NCBI RefSeq assembly: GCF_001640805.2 | Contig: NW_026115916.1 | Location: 62,001-126,000, forward strand | Origin: Lates calcarifer | Taxonomy: Eukaryota; Chordata; Actinopteri; Centropomidae | Reading direction: 5' to 3' | DNA length: 64,000 nt | Shown: positions 34,502-42,407 of the stretch, one piece after another | Numbering within the stretch: the first letter of the stretch is position 1 | Layout: each line of letters starts with the position of its first letter | Made by a program: the position numbers and the translations under genes | Notes under the pieces: generated by a model | Database searches by the model: none | What the model saw: the letters and a program-made list of their open reading frames with translations, nothing else | Told to the model about the DNA's origin: nothing

Positions 34502-36951
34502 ATACATTCAGTGACCTTTTCTAAATACCAACACACCTGTTGACATGTTGGTGATGACATCATGCTGGAGTTTTACCTGTTCAGGTTAAACCAGGTGAAC
34601 TTCCAGCTCTGAGGAACAAACTGCTTTTTATCTGGTCAGAAATATTTGTTTTGTTATGAGAGTAAATGCTTGGCTGCTGCAGGAACTTTACACACAGATA
34701 ACTTTATAACATGAACCAGGATTATTCTCAAATACTTCAAACTATAAAATTCAGACAGAAAAGCACAAAAGACAAACAATCTACAAACACTGTTCAGATG
34801 AGCACTTTATTCCCAACGCTCACTTTTATGAACAGTCCCTGAAGTCCACATTGAACTGAGTGAAGGAGTTTTTCTGCAGCAGATCCTCCTGTAGTTCCTC
34901 AGCGCTCTCTCCTCTGTGTGATTATTGTACAGCTTGTTTTTTAGCTCAGGTGTGTAGTCAGGAGGTCACATGACAGAAGACAACCAAATCAACTTCCTGT
35001 GAACAGAGAGAAATCCAGGATGACACTTTAAAATATTTTTATACATTATATTCAGAATTATTCAGAATAGGAGAAAAAACAAATCAGTCTTTGTTCAGGG
35101 TCTTGTTCTATGGTATATTTCCTGTTGTCTGGTTAAATTCCACAAAATGTTTCCGTAGTCTCAGAGCATGGCCCTGTGTGGTGAATTATACCTGAATAGG
35201 TAGGTTTGACTCTCCTGTAGCTGCATCACTGCACTCTGACCCTGTGATATCACTCTGCCTCTGAAAACCTTCTGAAATACGTATGTTTAGTTGTTTGTTG
35301 AGTCATGGACTCTTTAGACACCAAAGCTACAGGTGCAGCAGTAAAACACTAATGAATCCACCCAGAGGGCGTCTGCAGAAACGAGGTGCAGCATTTAAAT
35401 CATCACAAAATACTTTTTTTCCACACAAAATTCAGTTTTTTCTTGTAATGCTTGTTTTCTTCCTGTGACTTACTAGGAAATTTGAACTCTTCAGAGCTTT
35501 AAACAGTTTCAGATGAAAATCACTTTGTTTGAAGTGGTCACAAACTGTTTTATGGCTAACAAACCAAACAGGTTGGAAACCAGTGAAAAGTTAGCATGGA
35601 TGGTGTTTCCTGTCGTCAGAAACATGTTGCTGTATCTAAGAACAGGCATCAGAGACTCTGGGATGTGTTCAAAGACTGTGTAAGCGTGTGGGACTTAAGA
35701 GATTTGGTTGTGATGATTCATATTCAGTGGACATTGGTGTGAGTGTCTCTGCCGGCGAGTTGATCAGGAAGAATTAATCCTTCAGATTTCGACTCATGCA
35801 GAATGACGGTCTGATGCTGAATAACGTGACTTCTTCTTCTGCTGCTTCTCATTTCATCAGCCTGAAGATGAAGGGATGAGATTCATGATGAAAACAGCTT
35901 AAGTCGTCCGTCTGCGTCCCACGTCGTCCTCTGGGCTCAAACCCGCGGCTTTCTGCTCTAATTTGGCTGCCAGCGGGGGGGCGGCCGGCTCTGAAGAGCC
36001 TCCCAAGTTTCTGAATAGTGGAGAGAGGAATATTTGCTCTCTGGAGGGGAGGGGGTGATAGAAATCTGCTGGTTATTAGAGACGGGAAGTTTAATTTGGT
36101 TTGGAGAGAAAGAGAGAGGGGGAGAGAGAGAGAGCCTCACTGAGTATTAGAAAGTCATCCAGGGTCAATTTTCCAACTCCTCCCTTGTTCATTTCAGCTT
36201 CATCTCAGTTTCCTGCTTTTTCTTTTTCTTTCTCTGCACCCAGGCTGTCAAATATTCTCTGTTAAACAGAGAACTTCACAGATTTCCATCCAGATTATAA
36301 TCAAATGTCTATGTAGAAATGTTTGGTTGCTGTAGGAAAACAACTGATAAAAACATGACACTGCCGATAAGAACTAAGTCCCTGAACAAGAAAACTGAGA
36401 GACATAGGCAGACAGAAATGTGGTTTAAACATTATCACTGCAGGTAGAAACTTAGTGTAGTCACACCAATGTGTTAGAAGGAGTATCATCATTAGTAGAA
36501 ATGCTCTGCTGGTAGGAACATGGGTAGTGTATATAGACACATCACTGCAGATAGAAAGGGAAGTCACTGCAGAAACCCAGACAAGTCTCGCTGTAGGTAG
36601 AGATGTGGTTACTGTAAGTAGTCTCCTCCGTTGCTTCCTCCCTCCCCCCTCACACATTCCTGTCACTGCCCTGTTTTGTCCTGTTGGTCTGTCTGCAATG
36701 CTTTCTCACCCCTCCTCCCTCCTCTACTCACCCATTACTCTGTCAGACCCTGGCCTGTAACAGACTGATAGAGGTCCTGCAGGGTTGTTTGTTGAATTCT
36801 GTCTTTAATGTCAGACATTCCTTCTGTCCTCCGCCAGTTTGTTGGTTTCAGTCTGAAGTCATTTCTCCTCTTCCTCCTCTTCAGGTTGGAGCGTCTCGTC
36901 GAGGTTTTGAGGAAGAAAGTTGGGACAGGAAGCCTCAGAGCCGTCATCTGA
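2600..36951 (+). CDS. mipol1: MIPOL1, mirror-image polydactyly 1 coiled-coil protein (14 coding exons)
   Basis: Exons: 2600-2688, 3307-3398, 10751-10820, 11044-11087, 11229-11544, 13504-13609, 14176-14281, 14984-15110, 18938-18971, 19061-19231, 24206-24259, 28767-28861, 33654-33851, 36885-36951. All junctions are GT/AG, and the phases join without a stop to 1569 nt (522 residues; human is about 442). Family-like blocks are DKNILFLLKELDALREINKK (exon 6), MSRLLLANEERDEAL (exon 8), LENVNLEDTDM (exon 9), ITAQEMKAVMEERDGSVAK (exon 10) and the C-terminal LERLVEVLRKKVGTGSLRAV. Most of the protein after exon 6 is charged coiled coil. The extra length comes mainly from exon 5, a Ser/Pro-rich segment with a 12-residue tandem repeat. 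The first two exons are less conserved and rest on phase and splice sites. The molecular function is poorly known. Neighbouring foxa1 matches the human order. Confidence 0.9.
5553..5718. mobile_element. 166-bp insertion nested in the LINE 3' UTR
   Basis: The string CTTTTAAGAGGCAG occurs at 5539-5552 and again at 5719-5732. Removing one copy and the 166 bp between them restores the usual continuous LINE 3' UTR (AAAACTTCC...AAACCTCGAG). The 14-bp duplication is therefore best read as a target-site duplication. The insert has no coding capacity. It contains GATGAAGCCTCTTGGATGAG and GAAACGTCTTC, a motif that I associate with fish retroelement 3' ends, but I cannot name the family with confidence. 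Confidence 0.75.
6341..7355 (-). pseudogene. Broken reverse transcriptase of the LINE
   Basis: Two overlapping minus-strand frames (7355 to 6894, then 6949 to 6341) together cover the fingers and palm of a non-LTR reverse transcriptase. Motifs seen are NYRPVSNLPFFSKILEKVV, YQSAFRAFHSTETAL, LLDLSAAFEAIDHCIL, GVPQGSVLGPLLFSLY and the catalytic YADD (in HCYADDTQLY, near 6614-6625). There is a frameshift near 6925, after the SLDSGS segment, and no endonuclease domain. The copy cannot make a full enzyme. Confidence 0.85.
7376..9050. other. mipol1 intron 2, AT-rich stretch with two CA arrays
   Basis: No coding signal. It holds two (AC)n microsatellites at about 8143-8180 and 8307-8335 and a (GT)n/(GA)n mixture at about 8419-8458. 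The rest is unremarkable AT-rich intron. Confidence 0.6.
9055..9610. promoter_or_regulatory. Enhancer-like block with CpG cluster in mipol1 intron 2
   Basis: A short CpG-dense segment (about 9120-9180) is followed by AT-rich, homeobox-like and forkhead-like sequence (about 9270-9340 and 9490-9600, including GGTCATTTAGAAGGATTTAA and CTGTAATTGTACATGAATAA). The texture is complex and free of repeats, unlike the microsatellite-rich intron around it, as is typical of conserved vertebrate non-coding elements. No frame is coding. The inference rests on appearance and on the mipol1/foxa1 setting. Confidence 0.4.
10365..10600. promoter_or_regulatory. Enhancer-like block upstream of mipol1 exon 3
   Basis: Repeat-free sequence with several TTAA/TAAT cores (TATTTAACGAG, TTAATATCTCGTTAAGG, TGTAATTAAAATGCTGGC) and a TGTTAAAC forkhead-like site. 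It ends about 150 bp before exon 3, next to a short run of ACAGGTGAGACAGAC repeats (10610-10695). Preceded by a C-run plus CA array at about 10328-10354. Confidence 0.35.
11282..11365 (+). repeat. 36-bp tandem repeat inside mipol1 exon 5
   Basis: Two full copies (11282-11317, 11318-11353) and part of a third code for HRTSVSPVSPVF. The copies differ at single bases (TCT/TCC). Each copy contains a pyrimidine run ending TTCCACAG that resembles a splice acceptor. Using it would not keep frame, because the preceding exon ends in phase 1 while the repeat AG falls at phase 2. The repeat is therefore read as coding sequence. Confidence 0.85.
12090..12710. promoter_or_regulatory. Enhancer-like block in mipol1 intron 5
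   Basis: About 600 bp of non-repetitive sequence with many ATTA/TAAT cores and balanced composition (for example ATTTACCCGCTTTATTACGC near 12570 and GAAGTTGATTAGAAGCAGC near 12490). There are no splice-bounded frames. It sits in the 1.96-kb intron between exons 5 and 6. I read it as probable conserved non-coding DNA; alignment to other fish would decide. Confidence 0.35.
13770..14115. repeat. GGTTCAGG-type minisatellite filling mipol1 intron 6
   Basis: Imperfect tandem copies built from AGGTTCAGG, TTCTCAGA and CTAGTTTCAGGTTTG blocks, with units of about 10-24 bp. The intron between exons 6 and 7 is only 566 bp, and more than half of it is this array. The array stops about 60 bp before the exon 7 acceptor. 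Confidence 0.9.
14285..14983. other. mipol1 intron 7 with CT-rich acceptor tract
   Basis: Contains a (CA)n array at about 14400-14422 and a long run of CTCCTCCTCTCC repeats (14860-14975) that doubles as the polypyrimidine tract of exon 8. The antisense reading through it (GGAGGAG) is a purine tract. No gene. Confidence 0.6.
15635..16165. promoter_or_regulatory. Enhancer-like block in mipol1 intron 8
   Basis: A plus-strand open frame of 173 codons crosses this interval but has no recognisable protein, no flanking splice logic and a low-complexity leucine run. The sequence (GAAAATGTAATTAGAGATAG, GAGAGGGTAATTGATATTGG) is instead typical of conserved non-coding DNA, with homeodomain-like TAATT cores. 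A (TG)n stretch at about 16060 marks its right part. Confidence 0.4.
16612..16630. repeat. Short interstitial telomere-type motif
   Basis: About three CCCTAA units (ACCCTAACCCTAACCCT) inside mipol1 intron 8. The run is too short to be more than a curiosity. Confidence 0.7.
17445..17472. repeat. (TG)n microsatellite
   Basis: About 14 TG dinucleotides in mipol1 intron 8. Other sizeable TG/CA arrays are annotated separately where they matter. Confidence 0.9.
17775..18260. promoter_or_regulatory. Enhancer-like block in mipol1 intron 8
   Basis: About 480 bp of non-repetitive, moderately GC-rich DNA (GCGTGCGGCGGCGG near 17783, then TTTATTGGAGGCGGCCAGTC, CACCTTATTACAGTTTATTA and TACAATGATTTTAAAATGA). 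Overlapping frames are open on the plus strand but show no domain and no splice sites. I read it as a candidate conserved non-coding element. Confidence 0.4.
19905..19934. repeat. (TG)n microsatellite
   Basis: About 15 TG units in mipol1 intron 10. The surrounding 4.9-kb intron (19232-24205) is mostly AT-rich DNA without genes, apart from the 20-bp satellite and hairpin listed separately. Confidence 0.9.
21417..21455. repeat. Perfect 18-bp inverted repeat with 3-nt loop
   Basis: The left arm GTTACATCCCTCCTCCTC (21417-21434), the loop TGC and the right arm GAGGAGGAGGGATGTAAC (21438-21455) pair without a mismatch. It lies about 35 bp before the start of the 20-bp satellite array. It could be a cruciform or hairpin, a palindrome that seeded the array, or a small inverted terminal duplication. 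There are no T-runs that would suggest a Pol III terminator. Confidence 0.9.
21490..22688. repeat. 20-bp satellite array, about 60 copies
   Basis: Tandem units close to GTGACACTTGTAGAAATGAA, with recurrent variants in the first half (GTAATACTTG, GTAATAGTTG, GTGATAGTTG) and second half (TTGAAATGAA, TCGAAATGAA, TAGAAATAAA, TAGAAATGTA). Variants recur in ordered blocks: 21601-21710 repeats at 21841-21950 (240-bp offset), and the block starting at 21931 repeats from 22131 (200-bp offset). One 19-bp unit at about 22231-22249 shifts the register. All three minus-strand frames stay open for 258-371 codons because the unit happens to lack stops; these are not proteins. Confidence 0.95.
23905..24050. 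mobile_element. Decayed Tc1/mariner-type fragment
   Basis: CACTCAGAAAGTATTCGGAC followed by CACTTCACATAATGGCAAAC resembles the terminal sequence of fish Tc1-like transposons (the AGTATTCAGACCCCTTCAC motif). No transposase is present. It lies about 150 bp before mipol1 exon 11. Confidence 0.5.
24405..24640. repeat. Dispersed fish repeat (GTGAGGAC / GTCCTCACAA ends)
   Basis: Starts near GTGTGTGAGGACGTG and ends near GTCCTCACAACTATAGAAAG, with GGTTCAGACCTGG and TTTTAGGGTTCAGG between. Related pieces are at about 39570-39670 and 55105-55330 (CCCCACAAGG, TGAGGACTCAG). The ends are inverted (GTGAGGAC and GTCCTCAC), suggesting a non-autonomous DNA transposon, but the family is not identified. Confidence 0.45.
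24820..24945. repeat. Dispersed fish repeat (ACTTAGTTACTTTTCACCA type)
   Basis: Sequence such as AAATGTACTTAGTTACTTTT and AGTGGATTACAAGTAGAG recurs widely in teleost genomes. A related copy is at 54365-54545 in this window. Probably a non-autonomous transposon fragment. Confidence 0.4.
25180..25738. repeat. GTGTTCCCA/GTGTTCTCA minisatellite in mipol1 intron 11
   Basis: About 560 bp of 9-, 10- and 12-bp units (AGTGTTCCC, AGTGTTCTC, AGAGTTAGTGTTCTC). Open frames on both strands (Ser-Val-Phe or Asn-Thr repeats) result from the repeat. Confidence 0.92.
25955..26115. promoter_or_regulatory. Small enhancer-like block in mipol1 intron 11
   Basis: Dense TAAT cores in repeat-free sequence (AGCCTGTTAATTAGTCTGGG, TTTTTAATTTCACTCAG, CATTCAATTAACAGATAC). 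It is followed at 26110-26275 by a short tandem repeat based on AACCTTAAACCAGACCTTTA. Confidence 0.35.
27500..27715. promoter_or_regulatory. Enhancer-like block in mipol1 intron 11
   Basis: GGAAATTATTCTGATTAATA, TGAAGCGTCTCCTCTGGCCC and GGGCTTTAATTAGCATAGAG lie in a 200-bp repeat-free segment between simple repeats. The look is of conserved non-coding DNA. The preceding 27140-27500 interval contains three copies of ACTTCTCATGTTAAAGGTC-like sequence among C-runs. Confidence 0.35.
27874..28275. repeat. TGTCCTCTCC/TGTCCTCACC minisatellite in mipol1 intron 11
   Basis: About 40 copies of a 10-bp pyrimidine-rich unit ending about 490 bp before exon 12. Three plus-strand frames stay open (Ser-Ser-Pro-Val-Leu type repeats) only because of the repeat. 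Being almost pure pyrimidine on one strand, it is a candidate for triplex formation. Confidence 0.93.
29560..30000 (-). mobile_element. Possible solo LTR or retroelement fragment
   Basis: On the minus strand it contains TATAAAGCTTGGCTGAGC and, downstream, TTTTAAGTCTGAACA, a layout reminiscent of a long terminal repeat (TATA box, then a short transcribed part). I cannot find convincing terminal TG...CA ends or a target duplication. No viral gene is present. It could equally be part of the adjoining LINE insertion. Confidence 0.25.
30180..30985 (+). mobile_element. 3' end of an L1/Tx1-type LINE in mipol1 intron 12
   Basis: An open stretch of 191 codons (30206-30781) matches the C-terminal region after the reverse transcriptase of L1-clade elements: SKLHRIALTGNNLCWKYQ, then a C-C-H-C knuckle (CWKYQSETETFLHVIWGC) and LFWEKVLEHVSKWLG. 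It is followed by a 3' UTR and an AATAAATAAAAAC tail near 30963-30975. The reverse transcriptase and endonuclease are missing, so this is a 5'-truncated dead copy. The frame is unusually intact, suggesting a fairly recent insertion. Confidence 0.75.
33266..33572. repeat. GTTGCAGAGGGTGCGTTGG minisatellite before mipol1 exon 13
   Basis: About 300 bp of imperfect 21-33 bp units (GGTGCGTTGGGTTTGCGTTG, GGTGCATTAGG, TTTGTGTTGTAGAGG) with nested higher-order copies. The array ends only about 80 bp before the exon 13 acceptor. Its TTGCAGAG and TTGTAGAG pieces resemble weak acceptors. Confidence 0.92.
34030..34130. mobile_element. Short LINE/SINE 3'-end fragment
   Basis: AATTTATATAACACCAATTC, CACAACAGACGTCATCC and TAGACCATACTCTGTATAG align by eye to the 3' end of the LINE at 5370-5460. 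It is an older solo copy in the same orientation as the larger element's plus-strand reading, in mipol1 intron 13. Confidence 0.65.
34443..34499. repeat. (TG)n microsatellite, about 28 units
   Basis: The longest uninterrupted TG run in the window, in mipol1 intron 13. Likely to be length-variable. Confidence 0.95.
35750..36165. promoter_or_regulatory. Enhancer-like block in the last mipol1 intron
   Basis: Two repeat-free patches: 35760-35900 (AAGAATTAATCCTTCAGATT, TTTCATCAGCCTGAAGATGA) and 35950-36100 (CTCTAATTTGGCTGCCAGC, GAATATTTGCTCTCTGG, GGGAAGTTTAATTTGG), then a GA-rich end. No coding signal. The GAATATTTGC segment is forkhead-like. The last intron is the MIPOL1 part closest to foxa1. 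Confidence 0.4.
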
Positions 36952-37303
36952 TCTTTTATATCTCTAAACTGATCACAGATCATTTTCTGTTTTCAGCCTG
37001 TTATCATCATACATTTTGTTACGTATCTGATTGTTATCATGAAGCCACATTAGAATATTTTTCTCCTTTTTCTTTCTTTTTTCTTTCTCTTTGTTTTGTG
37101 TCTTTAACTATTGTAAAAACCAAAAAAGAGATCTGGTTTCAGTCTAAAAGTTTCACGTTTTTGATTTGTAGTTCATTTCTGTCTTCAGGTTTAATTATGA
37201 AATATTCTGTAAATCAGCTGTTTCTTTGTTTTTATCTGTACTTTTATCATATTTTCTACTAGTGAAGTATGGACAGGTTTTTCTTTTTTTGGTTTTGACA
37301 TGA

Positions 37304-37309
37304 AATAAA
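37304..37309 (+). terminator. Polyadenylation signal for mipol1
   Basis: AATAAA lies about 350 nt after the mipol1 stop codon at 36951 and is followed by a T/G-rich stretch (TGTTGACAATAATCAGTTTTCATGTC region). It is the first well-placed signal downstream. Confidence 0.55.
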
Positions 37310-39032
37310 ATGTTGACAATAATCAGTTTTCATGTCTGTAGTTGTATTAATAATCCAACCCTCAGATGGTTCATGTTGGTTTTCTGAGTGGAATTTGATG
37401 ATGAAACTGAATCTGACCTTATTACTGTTTTTGTGCTGAAGGTATTGTTGGATTTTTTTCTGAGAATGATGCGGCTTTGTTACGGTAAGAAATTAAAGAA
37501 TGAAAGAGTTAAATGTGTTTTAATCTCTGATTCTGCAGTTAACTAAATCTAACTCTGTTACAACATAATTAATGTTTTATTTATTAATGTTTTACTCTGT
37601 GTTACAGAAACATGAATATTATGAATCTTCTGTTTGAGTCCAGTTTATGTCTCGTTTCAGGGTCTCTGTGGTGAAGGATCCCTCCTCCTCCTCATCCTCC
37701 TCCGTGTCTCTAATTGAAGATCAGTCTGCCTTTTACTTCGTCTGTTGATTTAAGGTTCGTCTCTTAAACTCTCCTATTTTAAACAGAAACGCCGCTCAGA
37801 TTAATTTCACAGGATCGCTGTGACAAATGTGAGGAAGCTGCTTTGACTTCATGTTCCCTAAAAACTTCAAATTAAAATTCAACTTTAACAACTTTGAATA
37901 ACTCAGTCAAACTGTCAGTTTAAAGGAAACAGAGGAAGGTTCATTGGCCACTAAACACGTCTGTTCAGCTGCTTTCATTAAAAATATTCAACAAAAATAA
38001 AAAAGCTAGTAAAAGAGTTCACACCAAGACCACAGCTAAACATCAACACAGAGCATCAATGGAATCAGCCTGTCAGATTCACCTGAGGGCAAAAACAGCC
38101 TGGGCATCAAAATTAATGGTTAAAGGACCAATCAGTATTTTTTTTTTTTTTTTTTCAGATGTTAAAATCAAAAAGTTTTAAATGAAAACTGATTATTTAG
38201 AGTTTGTCAGGCGTGTTAAAATAAAGTTCATTGTTGTATAACTTTATGATGTTTTGGATTTGTTAACAAAATATTTATACATTTACTTAAACAAAATATA
38301 AATACACCATAGAAGAGAGTAGAGAAGAATAAGAAGATTCCCACCCTGAGGGTCATTGTGTAATTTATAATTAATTAATAATTTTTAAATAAAGTTTCCT
38401 AGGGAGAAAATAGGGGAAACACTGATCTGGCCGTTTCACAGCTGATCAGCTGGACAGTTTGTCTTCATACAAACAAATAAGTAAAAATTGATGAAGAATG
38501 AACTTCCACTAACAAATCATTAATTGACGCGTATTAATTTAGATTTAAAAGGAGCTGTTTACTGAGGGGTAATTCTGATTTCCTCTGTAATTAGAATCAA
38601 ATCAGTACAGGAAACATTTGTTTATTTTTCTAACTTTTTTACCTTCAGGCCTCTAAACTTTATTCATACGAGAAAATTTGTAAAAACTTTGACAGAGGTG
38701 AAAATCACGTTTAAAGGTTCAAATTGATTTTTGAATGTAAAATAAAACACAACTGATAAAAACGAAACAATGCTTAGTTTGAAGAACAACATCGGAGTGG
38801 TTTTAATTAAAGATTAAATGTTTCTGTTGAATCCAGAACCATGTGACAGCAGTAACGTGTAGAGTATATACACATCAACCCCCACTCGCCTGCTGGACTG
38901 GTTACCATGGTTACAGCGGACCACTCGTGGTCGACTTGGGTGTCCTGGTTTTAATCCTGTAGCCGTTAATCTGCTTGTTCTGAAGAAAGACTCAGTTTGT
39001 TGGAGCTTCAACTTCTGACGCCACCTGGGTGT

Positions 39033-39063
<31 letters not shown>

Positions 39064-39870
39064 GTATTGATCTCTTATTGAAGCAGAGTCTGATCTGCAG
39101 GTGAAACCTCTCAGTAGAGTCTCAGTAGAGTCTGAGCTCTGCCTCTCTGTGTGTAGTTGTTTTTACGTGTTTGACAGTGACAGACAGTGATGCTCTCTGA
39201 TTGGCTGTCAGCTCTCTGATCCAACACACCTGTACAAACATTTTCAGGTAATCGTCTGTTTGTACGTGTGTAAACATATAAATAAAGTTTGAAGGTTTGA
39301 CATTGCAGGTGTTACTGATCACATACATATATACATAACGTCCGTGTTTCAGGTGTGTTCCACTGGACCACTGATGTCCCTGTACTGGTCTCAGACTGGT
39401 CCTCAGGACCTGCTGGTCCACATTCATCAGTCCAGGACCATGATGCTCTCTGTCTGCAGAAGGAGAGGATTCACAGAACCATAGTTACATCCAGGTAACC
39501 TGTTTTGTAGACAGATGTTTGTGCCCACAGACACTGAACTAAAACCACCTCACACTCAGTGTGTGCCTGAGTTTGTACATCTGTCTCTGTGAGGACCATA
39601 TATAGACCTTACACAGTGAGGACAGTCCTCACAAATCTAAACGACTGTTGGAGGGTTCAGACCTGTAAGGTTGTACGGTCCAGGTCCAGGTCCAGGTCCA
39701 GGTTCAGGTTCCGTATCTGACCATAAAAGACAAGAACAAACCAACCAATCACAGCTGTCCACAGTCTGCGTTACCTCCATAGGTACAGTTACATCTGTAG
39801 GGACGCACAGGTCAGAATACAGCAGTGTACATCTGTGTGTCCTTTCATTGTGTCTCTGTGTGTGTGATAG

Positions 39871-39917
<47 letters not shown>

Positions 39918-40235
39918 CTTCTTCACTGCTCTGAACCAGTCTGACCACAACAACCATCAAATCTCTGCCCATTAACACCCCCCCCCCCCCCCACACACAG
40001 ACACACAGACACACACACACACACAGACCCCCCGGACCACCAACCTCCCGGCTCAGCCATATTACCACCTCACAGAGCTCTAATAAACTTCCTCCCTGTC
40101 ATTTTTAATGGAAAAGCAGCTGCTCTCTCTCTCTCTATGTCCTGGTGTCTCTCACCCTCTCTCTCCCTCCTTTGATCGCCCTCCTCCCTCTCTCCTTTTC
40201 TTCTCCTTCCTCTCCTCCTCTCTGATTCTGGAGGG
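37310..40235. other. Intergenic region, left part (mipol1-foxa1)
   Basis: AT-rich DNA with no gene. It holds a T-run (38139-38155), a GT plus G-run at 39030-39064, a GGTCCAGGTCCAGG run at 39676-39705, a (TG)n array at 39868-39914 and a C-run plus CA array at 39975-40024. The CTCCTCCCTCTCTCC run at 40140-40220 borders the enhancer-like block. Confidence 0.5.
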
Positions 40236-40239
40236 GATT

Positions 40240-40570
40240 TCTTTGCTCTTTTCGTTGGCCGAGCACAATTGTGTTATTGGAGATAATTAATTCCAATCCC
40301 CATCAAAAGGCATTAGTGGCCCCGGGGCCCCTGTTCGTGTCTTTCTAGTGGGGGGAATGAAAGGCGAGGGGAAGAAAGGGGCCGAGGACTGTCGCATTGT
40401 GGCCGACATTTTCCTCCATAAGGTGCGAGCAGAGAGAAAAGAGGCCGAGGGCTTTAGTGAAATGATGCCGGAGGCCGCGGGGCCGCCGCCACAGCCGCCG
40501 CGGGGCCCCATGGCCCCGGTCCGCCCCGCCGGGAACATATGGCTCGTATTACAGCAGCAGACTGGGTGGC
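40240..40570. promoter_or_regulatory. Strong conserved-element candidate between mipol1 and foxa1
   Basis: TTGGAGATAATTAATTCCAA and CCCATCAAAAGGCATTAGTG are followed by GC-rich, CpG-containing sequence (GGCCCCGGGGCCCC, GCCGCCGCCACAGCCGCCGC) and a final CATATGGCTCGTATTACAGC. The mix of homeobox-like core and CpG-rich flank, free of simple repeats in an AT-rich desert, is the clearest regulatory texture in the window. Open frames on both strands (80-83 codons) show no domain. Likely target is foxa1, by position. Confidence 0.5.
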
Positions 40571-41089
40571 AGAGGGAAAACTGCCAGTGATTAGACTGAG
40601 TTTATATCTCACATCCAGTTTTAATCAGTGAAATAAAAATCAGAGGTTTGACTGAAGGAAAAGAAACGAGCTGCACTTAATTCAGTTCTTTACTGTTTCA
40701 TTGAAATAACAAAGATTTTATTCATTCAGCGTCTGTTTCAGTTTATGCTGAGTTTAATTTCATCATTGGGATTTGATCAATATTGGTTATTGATCAGGTT
40801 CATTTTCTAATATTTGATTTCACAAGAATTCAAACATTTAAATACAAATTAATAATCTTATTTAAATAAATAAATCTGTCCAAAGAAAATGTGACAGAAA
40901 AATATTAAAAGTTTTTTTCAGATATAAACAGAAAATCTGTTGAAAATGGTTCTGGTTCAGAGGAACAACATGTTTTTTAACTAAAACTCTGACAGTGAAA
41001 ACCTTGTATCTCCACATTAAAGTATAAACTGCTACTGGATTTTCTTCAAACTCAAACATGTTGATTTTATTTAATTCACTTCTCAGACA

Positions 41090-41222
41090 TTAATAATCTG
41101 TTCCATTAATAATCTGTTACATCAATAATCTGTTCCATTAATAATCTGTTACATCAATAATCTGTTCCATTAATAATCTGTTACAGTAATAATATGTTAC
41201 ATTAAATATCTGTTCCATTAAT
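41090..41222. repeat. TTAATAATCTGTTACATC tandem repeat
   Basis: About six copies of a 20-21 bp AT-rich unit (ATTAATAATCTGTTCC / ATCAATAATCTGTTCC). Confidence 0.85.
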
Positions 41223-41670
41223 AATCAGGCCTCACTGACTCTTTCTTTCTGTAGATGATTGTTCTTTGAATCAAACATTAACATGTGAGACGCTGGAAGT
41301 TAAATGAAGTTAAATGTGACTCTCTGAGGACACCGACTCCGACTTCTGTTAAATGAACCGGTTTCAGTTTGAGCTCAGAGATATTTCTTTCTTTATCTTG
41401 TTCACTGGAGGTTTTTATCTCAAGATATTTAACTCATCCTGTTTGTAGAACCAGGGTCACACTGATGATCCACTTCATTTCTTTGATCCATATTTATTTT
41501 ATTTCATTTTTATTGTGTTTATAAATAATATATCTATTGTTCATCTTATTTATATCTCGATCAGATGATTTCTTTATCTTGTTGGTTCAGAATCAGATTT
41601 CCTCAAAGATTATTTCTATTTTTATCTTGACTGAAATAATGAAAAAATGAAACTGAAATAATCTCATTCA

Positions 41671-41679
<9 letters not shown>

Positions 41680-41715
<36 letters not shown>
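41680..41715. repeat. (ATT)n microsatellite
   Basis: About 12 ATT units. A second, longer ATT array (about 17 units) is at 43436-43487. Confidence 0.9.
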
Positions 41716-42371
41716 AGTTCCTGTTTCGTTAAGATCCGTTTCTTGTTGCCAAAGATTATTTCATTGACTGGTCTGTGCAGGTTGTTAATGTGTTTTTTCT
41801 GACGATCCAGATCCTGGTGGTCTGTGGGGGCACGCAGACTCTGACCTGAGTATTTGTAAAATCCTGGTTCCAGTAGAGAAGAGAGTCCAGCTTCAGTTTG
41901 GAGATACGAGGTTTTCACAGGAAGCAGGTGAGTTTTCATCAGAAACAAAACTAAATATGATTTTATTTTATTTTATTTTACAAACTGATCAGTCTCTGAC
42001 CCTCCACAATAAAAGCCTCTGAAGGTCAGAAACAGCTGATCCGACAAATCAAATGTCATCACAGCAGCAGCAGTTTGTTTATTGTTGTCAAAGGTCAGTG
42101 AAGGCATCTCACTCCAATAACCAATAATCGATCAGTTTGTCATTTTATCAGCAGGAAACAAACTGAAATAATTGGCTCATTTACTTTAATGAACCAAAAT
42201 TTTTAAATTTTAAAATGTAACATCTTGTTTTTATTATTTACATTTAAATTGTGTTTAAATGAAACCGGAACCGGAAGATTTTTATCTTGAAACAACGAGC
42301 GTTTGATTTTATTTCGAAACTTTCAATCATTTTTTATTTTTATTTGTGGATTTAATTTGTTTATCCTGCGG

Positions 42372-42394
<23 letters not shown>

Positions 42395-42407
<13 letters not shown>

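Noticed and set aside
36684..37262. 192-codon plus-strand frame
   Set aside because: Overlaps the last mipol1 exon in another frame and runs through AT-rich 3' UTR. No recognisable protein.
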